This document shows, in pieces, positions 10,970 through 22,607 of a stretch of 64,000 nucleotides of DNA (the first letter of the stretch is position 1; each line of letters opens with the position of its first letter). The notes below the pieces were generated by a model that searched no databases, was not told the origin of the DNA, and saw only the letters and a program-made list of their open reading frames with translations. This DNA comes from Salvia splendens (lineage: Eukaryota > Streptophyta > Magnoliopsida > Lamiales > Lamiaceae): NCBI RefSeq assembly GCF_004379255.2, contig NC_056034.1, positions 38,980,887 through 39,044,886 on the forward strand. The letters run 5' to 3'. The position numbers and the translations under genes were made by a program.

Positions 10970-12533
10970 GAGCATCCGGCACCCTATAGCCCGCCCTATA
11001 GAGCGCTCCATCCTCTGTCACATCAGCATTTTATCCTCATATCCTTCCACCTGCAGGTCCTATAGTCCGCCCTATAGCATTTTATACTTCTATTTTGTAT
11101 TTAATTTTTTATGTTTGCAAATATGTCAACAAAATAAATAAAAATCACCACAATTTAAAGGCAAATCCTACATTTTACTTAATTTTTAAAAAAGTTACAA
11201 AAGTGGAAATAAAAAACAAGTGCACTACAGATAAAGAGGCTGGTCTAAAGCATTCCCAACTGGCGCTGGAGATTCTCGATCATCTTCTTGAGGTATTGGG
11301 CTTCCTCCGGGTCGTCCGTCTGCCTGAGGGCGTTGTGTGTGTCCAACAACGTCCTCTGGTTGGCGGCCCTCACCAATTCCCCGTATGCATGTGCCGCAGC
11401 TGAAGTCGGGGGCTGGGGCAGGGGTTGGAGTCGGAGTCGGGGGCCGGGGTTGGAGTCGCCTTCGCCTTGCCCTTGTTCTTCGCAGCTTTGTTGCCAATGG
11501 GACGCCGGGAGGACACCGGTGTGCCGGAGCTCTCATCCTCGTACATCAGCTGGTTGAGGTCCATCGGAGGTGTGCCGTTGTCGCTGCTCGTATAATCACT
11601 GGTAGCGGTGTTCTTCGTCCTCTTCCTCGCAGACGATATGGGCATAATCCCTCCTTGGAACTTCTGCTTATCCTTCACGATGAGCCAGGAGGAGTAGTGT
11701 TTGAACTCGCCATACAGTGAAATGTACGACGCGAGCACTTTATCGCGCACATCGTTCAAATTCTCGCCACTGCCCTGCCCCCTCAAGCACTTCGTATACT
11801 CCGCCGAGAACAAATTGAGCTACTTCATGATTTGATCCCAATGCTTGCGCAGCTCCTCCTGTGGCACTTGTACGAGGCCGCCGGCTTGGCTTCGTTGTAG
11901 CGCTCGACGATGCGCTCCCAGTACGCGATTTGCTTTTGGTTGTTGGCAAACACCGGATCCTCTGAAATATCAACCCAACACTTCGTCAAAAGAACGCTTT
12001 CTTCAAGGCTGTAGTTCGTCCTCCCTGGGGCAAATTCTTCGTTCACCTCTAGAGGCGGCAACTTCTGGGCTCGGTGTTTGTTCCTCTTCTTCCGCTCCTT
12101 GGGCGCGGATGTCGAGGCGACGGCGGGGGTGCGACCGCGAGCGGAGGGACGGGTGGGGGACGGCTCCATGTCGGAGAGCCCATACGAATCCGTGCTGAAA
12201 TCCGAATCGTACTGGGTGTTGGAGTCGAAGGGGCGGTATTGGTCAGGGTCCGTACCCGGCCACCGTGCACTACCGCCGAACATCGGCAGACCGTCGGGAC
12301 TATTCGGATTTGGGAAATCACCTGGATTCATATTGAAAATAGAGGAAGAGAAGAGTGAAATATATGAGAGTGAAAATGGAAGTGTTGAATTGTAGTATAT
12401 ATAGATTTTGGAAGAAATAAAATAAAAAAAAATTGAAAACGCGTTCTATCGTCCGTGTGACCCGCAATGGGGCGGACGATACCGCAGACGATGCGTGTCG
12501 AGAGGCTTATCGTCCGCCCCACTGTGGATGCTA
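10970..12533 (-). mobile_element. PIF/Harbinger-type element carrying only a SANT gene, 1564 bp
   Basis: Flanked by TAA at 10967-10969 and 12534-12536, the trinucleotide duplication typical of PIF/Harbinger. Ends are gagcatcc on the left and ggatgcta on the right. Subterminal sequence at both ends carries tatagtccgccc/cgtccgcccc motifs. The only coding content is a broken Myb/SANT-like ORF on the minus strand, and no DDE transposase is present. It abuts a Tourist-like MITE that begins at 12537, and both appear to use the same TAA. Confidence 0.75.
11245..12331 (-). pseudogene. Harbinger Myb/SANT-like accessory gene, frameshifted
   Basis: This is the DNA-binding partner ORF of PIF/Harbinger transposons, whose trihelix-like protein helps import and position the transposase. 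From the ATG at 12331 the frame gives a Pro/Ser-rich N-terminus, a basic stretch (PKERKKRNKHRAQ), and the start of the trihelix (SLEESVLLTKCWVDISEDP, YWERIVERYNEAKP). Near 11870 the frame shifts. The continuation meets a TAG just before LNLFSAEYTKCLRG, then runs through a Pro-rich linker. A further shift near 11390 restores the coiled-coil tail ending ENLQRQLGML with a stop at 11245. At least two frameshifts and one stop make it a pseudogene. Such proteins are often mis-annotated as glutathione S-transferase T3-like. Confidence 0.8.
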
Positions 12534-12536
12534 TAA

Positions 12537-12979
12537 GGGCATGTTCATTATGTAAGAATTGGGCAATTCTTGACCCAATTGAGGGAATTATAGTTGTTCA
12601 CCTTCCACTAATTAATTGTTGGAGGCTTACAATTAGGGTGGGGTCCGCACTCTTCATGCCAATTGAGGAAGAATTGAAATCTTGCCTAATAGGTAAGATT
12701 TGTTTGTGCATTGAAAGTGCACCAAGAAATGGACTTGGTTTTACATATTGCCCCACCTTTCCACCTCTTCACCTTTTAACTTGGAGGGATAAATTTGTCA
12801 ATCCATAATTATATTAGGTCAAAGTCTTTATTTTGGGTAATATTTGGACCAATTCTTGGGCCAATTCTAGGATACTAAACTATGGAAGAAAGAATTATAT
12901 ATGTGGCTAATTATGGCTCAATTCTTGAAAAATTTAATTCTTCCAAATGTTAGAAATGGAAATCTATAGTGAACACACC
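12537..12979. mobile_element. Tourist/Harbinger-type MITE, 443 bp
   Basis: Terminal inverted repeats gggcatgttcattat and atagtgaacacacc lie at the two ends, flanked by TAA at 12534-12536 and 12980-12982. The interior is non-coding and rich in caattctt-type motifs in both orientations. It directly adjoins the SANT-carrying element. 12983-13800 is AT-rich with no gene seen. Confidence 0.7.
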
Positions 12980-13801
12980 TAAACGTAATTGTTTTTTTTT
13001 CAGTTTTTATTGTTATCATATTAAATCTGGAAGCATGCCGATAATCCTAGCTAGCTCTTTTTCTCTTCGATTTTCGACTGCTTCTGCAATGTTTTTTTCT
13101 CAATAAATACTTCTTTATTCTTAATATATGTAAGACAGTAAATAACTTACGAAATTAATATTTTTTGTTTCGGTCTTTATTCGATTTAAATAATATAAAA
13201 AAAGTAAGTTTCTGTCGAACCACAACACATACTTTTTCTCATTTTTAGTACTTATTTTTTTTATGGAAATTTATTTTTTAATGTTAAAAGAATAAAAGCT
13301 ACTCCATAAAATTTAATTGTGAAAATGACTTATATTAAAAGTATCTGCAAAAAAAATACTTAAAAGAAAATGCAATACTGGACCGCAACTATAAAAAATC
13401 AATATCCTACAAAATAATTAGAATGTAAAATTAAATACTGTATGAAATATAACAAAAAGGGTTCAAACATGACGTATAATAAAATTGGATTGTGAAAAGA
13501 AATTAAAGTGATTATGTATATATCATATGAAATGTAATAGAGATTAATATGTTCATGATATACATGGAGAAAGTAGACTAGATTTATTTTCCAAAATTAC
13601 AGAATCAAAATTTATTATATCAGCCTAATAGAAAAGGGTAAATGTCCATATACAAATACTACCAAATTTCTGATTAATAAAAAATAAAATAATACTCCTA
13701 GTGAAACTCCAACATAAAAGCTTTTATAAAAGGTCAACTACAAATTGAGGTACCCACAAATTGTGTCCATCCAGTTGTTGACAATACTCATCTCTATGTA
13801 A

Positions 13802-15351
13802 GAGCATCCATAATGGCGGGCGAGCGGACCGGCTAGCCGATTCCCGGCGTTGGCCGGTCCGCTCGCCGAACCATTGCAGCCGGCCAGCGCCAAATCGGCG
13901 AGCATACGCCGATTCCCGAGCGCTGGACGATGTGCTCGCCGATCGGCTGGCCGCCATTGCAGGCTCCCGATCGGCCAGCCGATTTTTTATTTATTTTTAT
14001 TTAATTTTCGAAACACTATATATACGCACGTCATTTTCATTTGCACCACTTGTTTTAACGAGTTTTCTCTCTATCTTAATTTATGTACAAGAGCAACAAC
14101 GCGAAATGAGTAGCGCGGGTGGTAGTAGTGGTGGTAGTGGTGGGGATGCTGAGGAGTACGAACGGTGAATGAACGAAGAGTTGGAGGCCTATACGTCCCG
14201 TGAGATAAACCGGCTGATACAAAGGGCCTTACAGCCGGAGGTACCTCGACCTCGACCCGTTGTCCACCGCCGAGCAGTGAATGAGCGGGATCACGTAGCT
14301 ACACATCAGCGGCTATATGAAGACTACTTCGCACCGGAGCCGAGGTTCAACGCCAACCTTTTCAGGCGACGTTTTAGGATGAGCAGTGCCCTGTTTATGC
14401 GTATTGTTGACGCTTTGGAGCGTCGATATATGTGTTTCCGCTTCAGACACGATGCGGCTGGCAGACCCGACCACACACCTATTCAAAAGTGCACTACGGC
14501 AATCAGACAGTTGGCCTACAGAAGCGCGGCAGACATGTGGGACGAGTACCTCCACATCGGTGAGACGACTGCCCTTGAATGTATGAAGTATTTCTGTCAG
14601 GGCGTGGCTGAAATATTCAGTGATCAGTACCTTCGAAGCCCTACCCCTGAAGACTGCCAGGAGCTGATGCAGATGCACGGGGAGAAGCATGGGTTCCCGG
14701 GTATGTTATGCAGCATAGATTGTATGCATTGGGAGTGGAAGAACTGCCCCGCTGCCTGGAAAGGGTTCTACACGACCGGCTACAAGGGAAAGAATCCCAC
14801 AATGATCATCGAGGCCGTAGCTGATTACCGGCTGTGGATTTGACATGCATATTTTGGGGTAGCCAGGTCGAACAACGACCTCAACGTCCTCAACTCGTCG
14901 CCCCTTTTCAACGAGCAGTGCCACGGCGTCGGTCAGGCCATCAGTTTTATCGCCAACGGGAACCAGCATGATATGGACTACTACTTGGCGGAAGAGATAT
15001 ATCCTAGGTGGTCCGTCTTTGTGAAGACGATCAGGTGCGCATCAGATGAGAGGAAGGCCTACTTTGCGGAACGGCAGGAGTCGGCGCTCAACGACGTGGA
15101 GCGCGCATACTACAATTGTTATATGTTACTACTTTTCTTTAAGTGTTGAGTTTAGTTACCGCTAGCACACATACTTTTGTTCAATGCTTGTGTGAAATAT
15201 TTAAGTTAAGTTTGAGTTTCTTTAACTAGAAGCATGCTCGTAGATTTAGTGTGCGGGTGATAGACCTTAGTTTTTTAAGTCACTCCTAAACAAGTTGGTT
15301 TACTTTGCGTTGCAACACTTAGTGGCTGGCATTGCCTTTACCCAATTATTC
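13802..15351 (+). mobile_element. PIF/Harbinger transposase-bearing element, right end not found
   Basis: Starts with taagagcatccataatggcg and a GC-rich subterminal block of gccgattcccggc/gcgagcgg motifs, followed by a TATA-like tatatatacgc and the transposase remnant. No matching ggatgctc end is found before Copia-1 begins at 15352 or immediately after it. The right end is therefore deleted or diverged. A shorter relative in inverse orientation lies at 55716-56068. Confidence 0.65.
14106..15149 (+). pseudogene. PIF/Harbinger transposase (HARBI1/ALP1-like DDE), nonsense-mutated and 3'-truncated
   Basis: A DDE_Tnp_4 family nuclease that cuts and pastes PIF/Harbinger elements. The in-frame sequence from ATG 14106 meets TGA at 14166 and continues from ATG 14169 as a 224-codon ORF containing FRRRFRMSSALFMRIVDAL, RSAADMWDEYLHIGETTA and the first catalytic Asp in CSIDCMHWEWKNCP. 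A TGA replaces the expected Trp in LWI-W-HAYFGVA at 14841-14843. The same frame then runs on through the second catalytic Asp (SNNDLNVLNSSPLF) and IYPRWSVFVKTIRCASDERK to the region of the third acidic residue (DVERA). Homology ends there and the frame reaches a TGA at 15147-15149. The C-terminal part of the domain is deleted, so it cannot be active. The element's left end is a gagcatcc terminus preceded by TAA at about 13799-13804. No right end was found. Confidence 0.9.
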
Positions 15352-16456
15352 TGTAAAAATCATGGATTAAATATGCCCGGTCAATGGATTTTGACCAAAT
15401 AATAAATGTGACGAGACATTTAATTTTGTGAAATTAAATGACATAGCGTCGTTCTACATTTTACGTAGGTAAATGTAGTATATTCACTTTCTCAAATCCG
15501 ATTTCCGGTGAGTGAGAAATAGTGGATTAAAGTTGGGCATAATTAGCTTTTAATTAAAGCTTAGAGTTGGAGCTTAGGGAATAATTAACTAAGTGTTAAT
15601 TATCCCACATTGGAGGATTAACACATCTTTAATGTGTATAAATTAAGTGACTTTATGTTACTTAATAATTATAGTGGACCAAGATGGGTGAAAGAGCCCA
15701 CACGCGCGCACACGCGCGCGCCGCCGCCGCCGCCCGCCCGCCCGAGCCCGTGCCCGTGCTTGTGCTCGCGCTCGCGCTCGCGCTCGCGGTCGTGGGCCGC
15801 GGGCCCGGGCCCGATCTCGATCTTGGACTTGGACTTGGACTTGGCAATTGGTCTTTGGGCTTGGTGCTTGGCCCAAACTATTCTTTTTGGACCACCGCCG
15901 AGTCAGCAATCCAAGTGGCTTGACACGTCGTCAAGCGAGGCACAGTCACGGGTGCCACGTGAGAAATCCACACGCTCCACACACGGATGGCACACTCCTG
16001 CCACACGCCTGTAACCGACGTCGGTTACGAATTGCCATGATGACAGCCATCATGGCTGTTGACCCCCTGCAGTGGACTGAGCCTATAAATAGGCCAGCCA
16101 TTCCATGCATCAACACACAATTCAAAAAGCATTCTGCATCATAAGCTCTCTCCCTCTCCCTGCATAGTTTTTCTGTCGAAGCTCTGCCCTCTCCTCCATC
16201 CCGTTCGCCGGAGCTCTGCTGATTGCGGTGCTGCATCAGAAGAGACGTAGCCGTTTTACCTTTGGGGACGACACGCCAAACCGAGAGCACTACCGGGGCG
16301 TATCTCGTCTTGCGGGAAGAGGCCTCCTCGACTCGGCTGTCATAGCATACTGGTTTAGTTGTTTCATTTTCGTTGTAACTTCAGTTCTTTTTTGTATTCC
16401 TTCTTTTGGGTTGTATTACGCCCGGTTTTGTTATCTTGTAATCCCAGAAACCAACA
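15352..16456 (+). repeat. 5' LTR of Copia-1, 1105 bp
   Basis: Contains a GC-rich microsatellite block (cgcgcg, ccgccg, ctcgcg and ttggac units, about 15700-15845) and a TATA box cctataaatagg at about 16082-16093, likely the element promoter. It differs from the 3' LTR mainly by microsatellite length and by a segment of roughly 55 bp after agtcagc (about 15907-15960) that is absent from the 3' copy. Confidence 0.93.
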
Positions 16457-16535
16457 ATCGCAAGACGAGATAACTTGCCTTTGAAGGAATTTGGACTTCT
16501 AAACTGAACTAAAACTTTCGAAATATTAAACACCT

Positions 16536-18053
16536 TTGCTGGAGATGTCTACCGACTCCAACACCGCCGCTGCCACCACCGCCGCCGCCATTCCCTCCAC
16601 CATGGCGACCACTGGACCGGTCAACACTTCATCGGCTCCCTCGATGATGCCAACTCCCGGCTTCCCAGCTGCCTCATCCACCGTCCCTTGGGTTTGGGAC
16701 AACCCCTTCGGGGCGTCCACTGGTTCCACCTTTGGTGGTTCGGTTGGTTCCACTTTTAGTGGTTCCTTCGGATCCTTTAATGGATCGAGTGTTGGTGCCT
16801 TCAGGCTCAATACTAGTGTTGGATCTTTCGGGATCAACACGAATGCTGGGGCCTTCGGGTCTCATGCGGGTGCTAGTCCCTTCGGGGCTGGTACGACCAT
16901 GGCGGGCTCTATGCCCAACATGAATGGTGGGGGCTCTATGCCCAACCATGTTGTTGGCTCCTTCGGGGGCAACGGAATTGGTTCCTTCCAAGGACCAAGC
17001 GCGGCACCTTTGGCACCAAGAATGATGCCACCTGCCGAGAAGCCACCAAAGTTTGGAGGATCTGACTTCAAGCGGTGGTACCAGAAGATGTTGTTCTACT
17101 TGACAACATTGGGCGTCGCCAACTTCCTCACGGAGAACGAGCCGCCCGTGCCAAGCGACCAAGAGACTAGGCTCGAAGTCATGGCAGATTATGAAGCTTG
17201 GAGGAAAGGAGATTATCTTTGTAAAAATTTCATTCTAAGTGCTTTAGATGATAGTTTGTACAATGTATACTCCAATGTAACCACATCTAAACAAATGTGG
17301 GAAAGCCTAGAAAAGAAGTATAGCATAGATAATGCTGCAGGGACCGAGAACGTCATAGTAGCCAAATTTATGGACTACAAGATGGTCGACTCTCGACCCG
17401 TCATGGAGCAAGTCCAAGAGCTCCAAATGATCATCCACTCATTAGTGGCTGAAGGGATGACCTTGCCCGATAAATTCCTAAGGTGCACGGTCATTGACAA
17501 GCTCCCTCCAAGTTGGAAGGACTTCAAGAGTTATCTCAAGCACAAGCGAAAGCAGATGACCCTTGAAGACTTGATCGTGAAGTTGCGCATTGAGGCCGAC
17601 GTGCGCAAAAGTGATCAGAAGGCTAAAGGCTTCACCCCAAATGAAGCCAAAGCCAACCTGTTGGAGCGGGGCGGTCCCTCCAACAAACGCCCTCGCCCAA
17701 ACCGTCCAAATGACAAAGGGAAGGGAAAGCAGCCTTCAAGGAAGTTTGAAGGCGACTGCTACAAATGTGGCAAACCGGGCCACTTTGCCAAAGACTGCCG
17801 CAGCAAGAAGAAGAAGCCGGCAGCCCACGTCGTTGAGAAGGAGTTCAAGGACTGGGATGAGAACGACCTCATTGCAGTGGTCACTGAAGAGGTTAACCTT
17901 GTTGATAACAAGGGAGGCTGGTACATCGACACCGGCGCTACTGCTCATGTTTGCTCCGACAGGAGCAAGTTTGCCTCCTACACTGCTGTTGAAGGAAGGA
18001 AGATCAACATGGGGAATCAAGCATCGTCCGAAGTCCTCGGCATGGCAACGTGA
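16536..18053 (+). CDS. Copia-1 gag plus start of protease, 505 aa
   Basis: Gag forms the virus-like particle and binds element RNA. An unusual N-terminal 180 residues are Ser/Gly/Phe-rich with repeated GSFG and STFGGS units, resembling FG-repeat low-complexity sequence. They are followed by the UBN2/Retrotran_gag_2 core (about residues 180-360; [28 protein letters not shown]) and a zinc knuckle, [14 protein letters not shown], near residue 410. Protease begins with the active site [12 protein letters not shown] near residue 465. The frame ends at a TGA (18051-18053) because of a probable single-base deletion just before it. The next frame continues the protease without missing homology. A second ATG at 16545 could be the true start. 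Confidence 0.9.
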   Translation: MLEMSTDSNTAAATTAAAIPSTMATTGPVNTSSAPSMMPTPGFPAASSTVPWVWDNPFGASTGSTFGGSVGSTFSGSFGSFNGSSVGAFRLNTSVGSFGINTNAGAFGSHAGASPFGAGTTMAGSMPNMNGGGSMPNHVVGSFGGNGIGSFQGPSAAPLAPRMMPPAEKPPKFGGSDFKRWYQKMLFYLTTLGVANFLTENEPPVPSDQETRLEVMADYEAWRKGDYLCKNFILSALDDSLYNVYSNVTTSKQMWESLEKKYSIDNAAGTENVIVAKFMDYKMVDSRPVMEQVQELQMIIHSLVAEGMTLPDKFLRCTVIDKLPPSWKDFKSYLKHKRKQMTLEDLIVKLRIEADVRKSDQKAKGFTPNEAKANLLERGGPSNKRPRPNRPNDKGKGKQPSRKFEGDCYKCGKPGHFAKDCRSKKKKPAAHVVEKEFKDWDENDLIAVVTEEVNLVDNKGGWYIDTGATAHVCSDRSKFASYTAVEGRKINMGNQASSEVLGMAT

Positions 18054-20977
18054 TTCTCATGATGACGTCTGGCCTAACTATCACTTTGAAGGATGTGCTG
18101 CATGTCCCGGACATCCGCAAGAACCTAGTGTCAGGATCAATACTAGTTAATAAAGGGTTTAAACTTGTATTTGAGTCCGATAGGTTTGTCTTGTATAAGT
18201 TTGGAAAATCCATCGGAAAAGGTTATGTAACCGATGGGCTTTTCAAGCTTAGTGTAGCAACTCGAAGTGTTGCGAAGCCATTGGCCAATAAGAATAAAGC
18301 ATCTACTTCCTCTTATTTGATTGAGTCTTCAAATTTGTGGCATGGTAGATTGGGACATGTAAATTCAAAAGCCATTAAAAGATTAGTAAATTTAGATTTA
18401 CTAAAGGCTAATGAATTGGATATCCAAGATAAATGTGAAATTTGTCTTGAAGCAAAAATGACTAAGTTGCCGTTTCACTCGGTTGAACGAAGCACAAAAC
18501 CCCTTGAATTAATTCACACGGATGTATGTGATTTAAAGATGGTGCAAACTAGAGGTGGTAAAAAGTACTTTATCACTTTCATAGATGATTGCACAAGATA
18601 TTGCTACATTTATCTTTTAAAAGGCAAAGATGAAGCAATAGAGGCGTTCAAAAATTATAAGAACGAAGTTGAGAATCAACTTGGTTGTAAAATCAAAATG
18701 ATTCGAAGCGATAGAGGAGGCGAATATGTAGCCCCGTTTGAGGAGTTATGCAACGCAAGTGGTATAATTCATCAAACAACTGCTCCATATTCACCACAAT
18801 CTAATGGTGTTGCAGAACGCAAGAATCAAACTCTAAAAGAGATGATGAATGCACTGCTACTCAGTTCAGGATTACCACATAACATGTGGGGGGAAGCTGT
18901 TTTGACAACAAACTATATCTTGAATAAAATCCCTCTCAAAGGAAAAGATGTTACTCCTTATGAGTTGTGGAAGGGAAGGAAGCCATCCTACAAATACCTC
19001 AAAGTGTGGGGGTGTTTGGCAAAGGTGATGGTTCCTCCGCCCAAAGAAGTTACAATCGGACCTAAGACGGTTGATTGCATCTTCATTGGATATGCACTTA
19101 ACAGTAGTGCATATCGATTTGTTGTTCACAAGTCTGAAATATCGACTATCACAGTAGGAACAACAATTGAGTCGAGGAATGCTGTATTTCTCGAAAATAC
19201 CTTTCCTTGCAAAGATAAGGAAAAGGTATCAACCAATTCTGAGACAAGAATTGAAGAAGCCACTAGTTCTAAACAAGTGGAAGAAGAAGCCACTAGTTCT
19301 AAATCAACAGATGCGGAACCTGAATCGCGCAAGCGTGCAAGGCCCGATCCAAAAGATACAGTAGTAAGACGTGGTAATAGAGTCAGAACACCAAAAACTT
19401 TTGGTCCTGACTACATTGCTTTCATGTTGGATGAAGAACCAACATCGATAAAAGTAGCCTTTGCTGGCCCAGACGGGCTGCATTGGAGAGAAGCTGTTCA
19501 AAGCGAAATTGATTCAATTTTGCTAAACCACACATGGGTGTTGGTTGATTTGCCCGAAGGTGCTAAACCTTTAGGATGCAAATGGGTTCTTAAAAGAAAG
19601 TTTAAGGCCGATGGAACAGTTGATAAGTATAAAGCCCGATTAGTAGTAAAGGGTTTTAAACAAAAAGAAGGACATGACTTCTTCGATACCTATTCACCTG
19701 TAACAAGGATTACATCTATACGAGTGCTTCTCGCTATTGCTGCATTGCACAATCTTGAGATTCATCAAATGGATGTAAAGACCGCGTTTCTAAATGGTGA
19801 ACTAGAAGATGAAATCTATATGGAACAACCCGAAGGGTTTGTAGTACCTGGACAAGAGAAAAAGGTATGCAAGCTCGTGAAATCCCTATATGGATTGAAA
19901 CAAGCGCCATTGCAATGGCACTTGAAGTTTGATAATGTGATGTTATCAAATGGGTTTAAAATCAACGAGTGCGACAAATGTGTCTACATCAAGAGCACTA
20001 ATAACGGTCATGTTATAGTGTGTCTCTACGTTGATGATATGTTAATCTTGGGTAGCAACACTCAAGTAATTAACGATACAAAGGCCATGTTAAAGAGAAA
20101 CTTTGACATGAAAGACATGGGTCTAGCCGATGTAATTCTTGGAATGAAGATTCTAAGAACGAATGATGGAATCATCTTAACACAATCACATTATGTTGAG
20201 AAGATATTGAATAAATTCAAAGCCTATGATGGCGCGCCGGTTAAGACTCCAATTGAACTCGACGTTCACTTGAGCAAAAACAAAGGCGAGCCCGTTGCAC
20301 AAGAAGAGTATGCACGGGTCATCGGGTGCATTATGTACTTGACTAATTGCACTCGACCTGACATTGCTTGTGCCGTGAACAAGTTAAGTCGTTACACGAG
20401 CAATCCAAGCAAAGAGCATTGGAGAGCTCTTGTGAGGGTTTTGAGATATTTAAAACACACTCAAAATCTTGGGCTACACTTCTCGAGATACCCCCCGGTG
20501 CTTGAAGGGTACTGTGATGCCAATTGGATATCCGATAATAGAGACTCACTTTCAACAAGTGGATATGTCTTTACTATTGGGGGTGGTGCTGTATCGTGGA
20601 AATCCACAAAACAGACCTGTATAGCCCGATCAACAATGGAATCGGAGTTCATTGCCTTGGATAAGGCTGGTGAGGAAGCCGAGTGGCTTAAGAACTTCCT
20701 TGAAGACATTCCATGTTGGTCTAAGCCAGTGCCACCAGTGCTGATTCACTGCGATAGCCAAGCGGCTATTGGAAGGGCAAACAATGGTTTCTATAACGGT
20801 AAGTCTCGACATATACGTCGACGACATAACACCGTGAGACATTTGATCACAACAGGGGTGATCACAATTGACTATGTGAAGTCAATAGATAATCTAGCGG
20901 ATCCGCTAACCAAAGGGTTAAACCGTGATCAAATGAATAAGTTGCTAGAGGGAATGGGTTTGAAATCCACAAACTAA
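18050..20977 (+). CDS. Copia-1 pol: rest of protease, integrase, RT, RNase H, 975 aa
   Basis: Replication enzymes of the element. The open frame has the end of protease ([18 protein letters not shown]), the integrase HHCC finger ([15 protein letters not shown]; residues about 97-145), integrase catalytic residues in [15 protein letters not shown] and SDRGGEY, RT with [29 protein letters not shown] and the YVDDMLILG active site near residue 660, and RNase H with YCDANW, STMESEF and HCDSQAA. It ends [10 protein letters not shown]. No internal stops. The first ATG is only where this frame opens. Biologically it is the continuation of gag-protease, and a ribosomal shift or repair of the upstream frameshift would be needed. 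Confidence 0.92.
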   Translation: MILMMTSGLTITLKDVLHVPDIRKNLVSGSILVNKGFKLVFESDRFVLYKFGKSIGKGYVTDGLFKLSVATRSVAKPLANKNKASTSSYLIESSNLWHGRLGHVNSKAIKRLVNLDLLKANELDIQDKCEICLEAKMTKLPFHSVERSTKPLELIHTDVCDLKMVQTRGGKKYFITFIDDCTRYCYIYLLKGKDEAIEAFKNYKNEVENQLGCKIKMIRSDRGGEYVAPFEELCNASGIIHQTTAPYSPQSNGVAERKNQTLKEMMNALLLSSGLPHNMWGEAVLTTNYILNKIPLKGKDVTPYELWKGRKPSYKYLKVWGCLAKVMVPPPKEVTIGPKTVDCIFIGYALNSSAYRFVVHKSEISTITVGTTIESRNAVFLENTFPCKDKEKVSTNSETRIEEATSSKQVEEEATSSKSTDAEPESRKRARPDPKDTVVRRGNRVRTPKTFGPDYIAFMLDEEPTSIKVAFAGPDGLHWREAVQSEIDSILLNHTWVLVDLPEGAKPLGCKWVLKRKFKADGTVDKYKARLVVKGFKQKEGHDFFDTYSPVTRITSIRVLLAIAALHNLEIHQMDVKTAFLNGELEDEIYMEQPEGFVVPGQEKKVCKLVKSLYGLKQAPLQWHLKFDNVMLSNGFKINECDKCVYIKSTNNGHVIVCLYVDDMLILGSNTQVINDTKAMLKRNFDMKDMGLADVILGMKILRTNDGIILTQSHYVEKILNKFKAYDGAPVKTPIELDVHLSKNKGEPVAQEEYARVIGCIMYLTNCTRPDIACAVNKLSRYTSNPSKEHWRALVRVLRYLKHTQNLGLHFSRYPPVLEGYCDANWISDNRDSLSTSGYVFTIGGGAVSWKSTKQTCIARSTMESEFIALDKAGEEAEWLKNFLEDIPCWSKPVPPVLIHCDSQAAIGRANNGFYNGKSRHIRRRHNTVRHLITTGVITIDYVKSIDNLADPLTKGLNRDQMNKLLEGMGLKSTN

Positions 20978-21545
20978 AGAATTGTCATAGTGGTAACCCA
21001 ACCATGATGACTGGAGATCCCAAGAACTTGGTTCAAAGGGACAACTAAGCTATGAGAGTTCATGGAAAAACACTCAAACTATATCTATTCCCTAGAGAGC
21101 AATAGAGTGTTGGAGAACTTGCCTCGTGGTAAAGGCTAAGTCTATGACTTTTAATGGTTCTTAAGGATCTCAAAGAGATGGAATTCTCAAAGAGACCAAG
21201 TATGGCAAGGTACTTGACTAAGAATCACCTATGTAAGTGCGAAGTGTGGCCGCTTCATAAAAAAAACGCACTTATGAATCCAAAGTGGTGTCCAAGACCG
21301 CAATGGACACAAAACGTGAGAACGGATGAGGTTGAGGTGTTTAAGCGTTAACACCATTGTCTCGGTGCACGCCGTGGGGGATTAGTTCAAAGCATCGCGC
21401 TACTAAGCCGCCTGTGTATCCGATGGTGTCGACTATGGAGGGTTCAAAGTCAACAACTACCTATCCTTATGCTTATATACCTCGCGAGGGTTGAGCTTGT
21501 GTTTGCATGCATATGCATTCGGCTATTTCCACTCATGTGGGGGAT

Positions 21546-22602
21546 TGTAAAAATCATGGATTAAATATGCCCGGTCAATGGATTTTGACCAAATAATAAA
21601 TGTGACGAGACATTTAATTTTGTGAAATTAAATGACATAGCGTCGTTCTACATTTTACGTAGGTAAATGTAGTATATTCACTTTCTCAAATCCGATTTCC
21701 GGTGAGTGAGAAATAGTGGATTAAAGTTGGGCATAATTAGCTTTTAATTAAAGCTTAGAGTTGGAGCTTAGGGAATAATTAACTAAGTGTTAATTATCCC
21801 ACATTGGAGGATTAACACATCTTTAATGTGTATAAATTAAGTGACTTTATGTTACTTAATAATTATAGTGGACCAAGATGGGTGAAAGAGCCCACACGCG
21901 CGCGCCGCCGCCGCCCGCCCGCCCGTGCCCGTGCCCGTGCCCGTGCTCGCGCTCGCGGGCCGCGGGCCCGAGCCCGATCCCGATCTCGATCTCGATCTCG
22001 ATCTCGATCTTGGACTTGGACTTGGATCTTGGCAATTGGTCTTTGGGTGGTCTTTGGGCTTGGTGCTTGGCCCAAACTATTCTTTTTGGACCACCGCCGA
22101 GTCAGCGAGAAATCCACACGCTCCACACACGGATGGCACACTCCTGCCACACGCCTGTAACCGACGTCGGTTACGAATTGCCATGATGACAGCCATCATG
22201 GCTGTTGACCCCCTGCAGTGGACTGAGCCTATAAATAGGCCAGCCATTCCATGCATCAACACACAATTCAAAAAGCATTCTGCATCATAAGCTCTCTCCC
22301 TCTCCCTGCATAGTTTTTCTGTCGAAGCTCTGCCCTCTCCTCCATCCCGTTCGCCGGAGCTCTGCTGATTGCGGTGCTGCATCAGAAGAGACGTAGCCGT
22401 TTTACCTTTGGGGACGACACGCCAAACCGAGAGCACTACCGGGGCGTATCTCGTCTTGCGGGAAGAGGCCTCCTCGACTCGGCTGTCATAGCATACTGGT
22501 TTAGTTGTTTCATTTTCGTTGTAACTTCAGTTCTTTTTTGTATTCCTTCTTTTGGGTTGTATTACGCCCGGTTTTGTTATCTTGTAATCCCAGAAACCAA
22601 CA
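21546..22602 (+). repeat. 3' LTR of Copia-1, 1057 bp
   Basis: Same sequence as the 5' LTR outside the GC-rich block. It has a different repeat count (gatctc units expanded at about 21980-22005, and one extra ggtctttggg copy) and lacks the segment after agtcagc. It ends at aaaccaaca, immediately followed by the tattc target duplication. Confidence 0.93.
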
Positions 22603-22607
22603 TATTC

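Larger units (their letters stand above)
15352..22602 (+). mobile_element. Ty1/copia LTR retrotransposon Copia-1, 7251 bp, near-complete
   Basis: LTRs at 15352-16456 and 21546-22602 begin tgtaaaaatcatgg and end aaaccaaca. A 5-bp duplication, tattc, flanks the element (15347-15351 and 22603-22607). The purine tract before the 3' LTR is catgtgggggat. Gene order is gag, protease, integrase, reverse transcriptase, RNase H (copia order). A non-coding 568-bp stretch separates pol from the 3' LTR. The sequence right after the 5' LTR (atcgcaagacgagataac) does not match the usual initiator-Met primer site, so the primer is unclear. One frameshift splits gag from pol. Confidence 0.96.

Noticed and set aside
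11847..12395. Plus-strand open frames opposite the SANT gene
   Set aside because: Shadow frames of the minus-strand SANT pseudogene, whose translation has the conserved trihelix. The plus frames are Arg/Ser-rich with no homology.
15634..16144. Several overlapping Arg/Ser- and Pro-rich open frames on both strands in the GC-rich block
   Set aside because: They are frames through the LTR microsatellite of Copia-1 and recur in the 3' LTR (21828-22290). No protein family signature.
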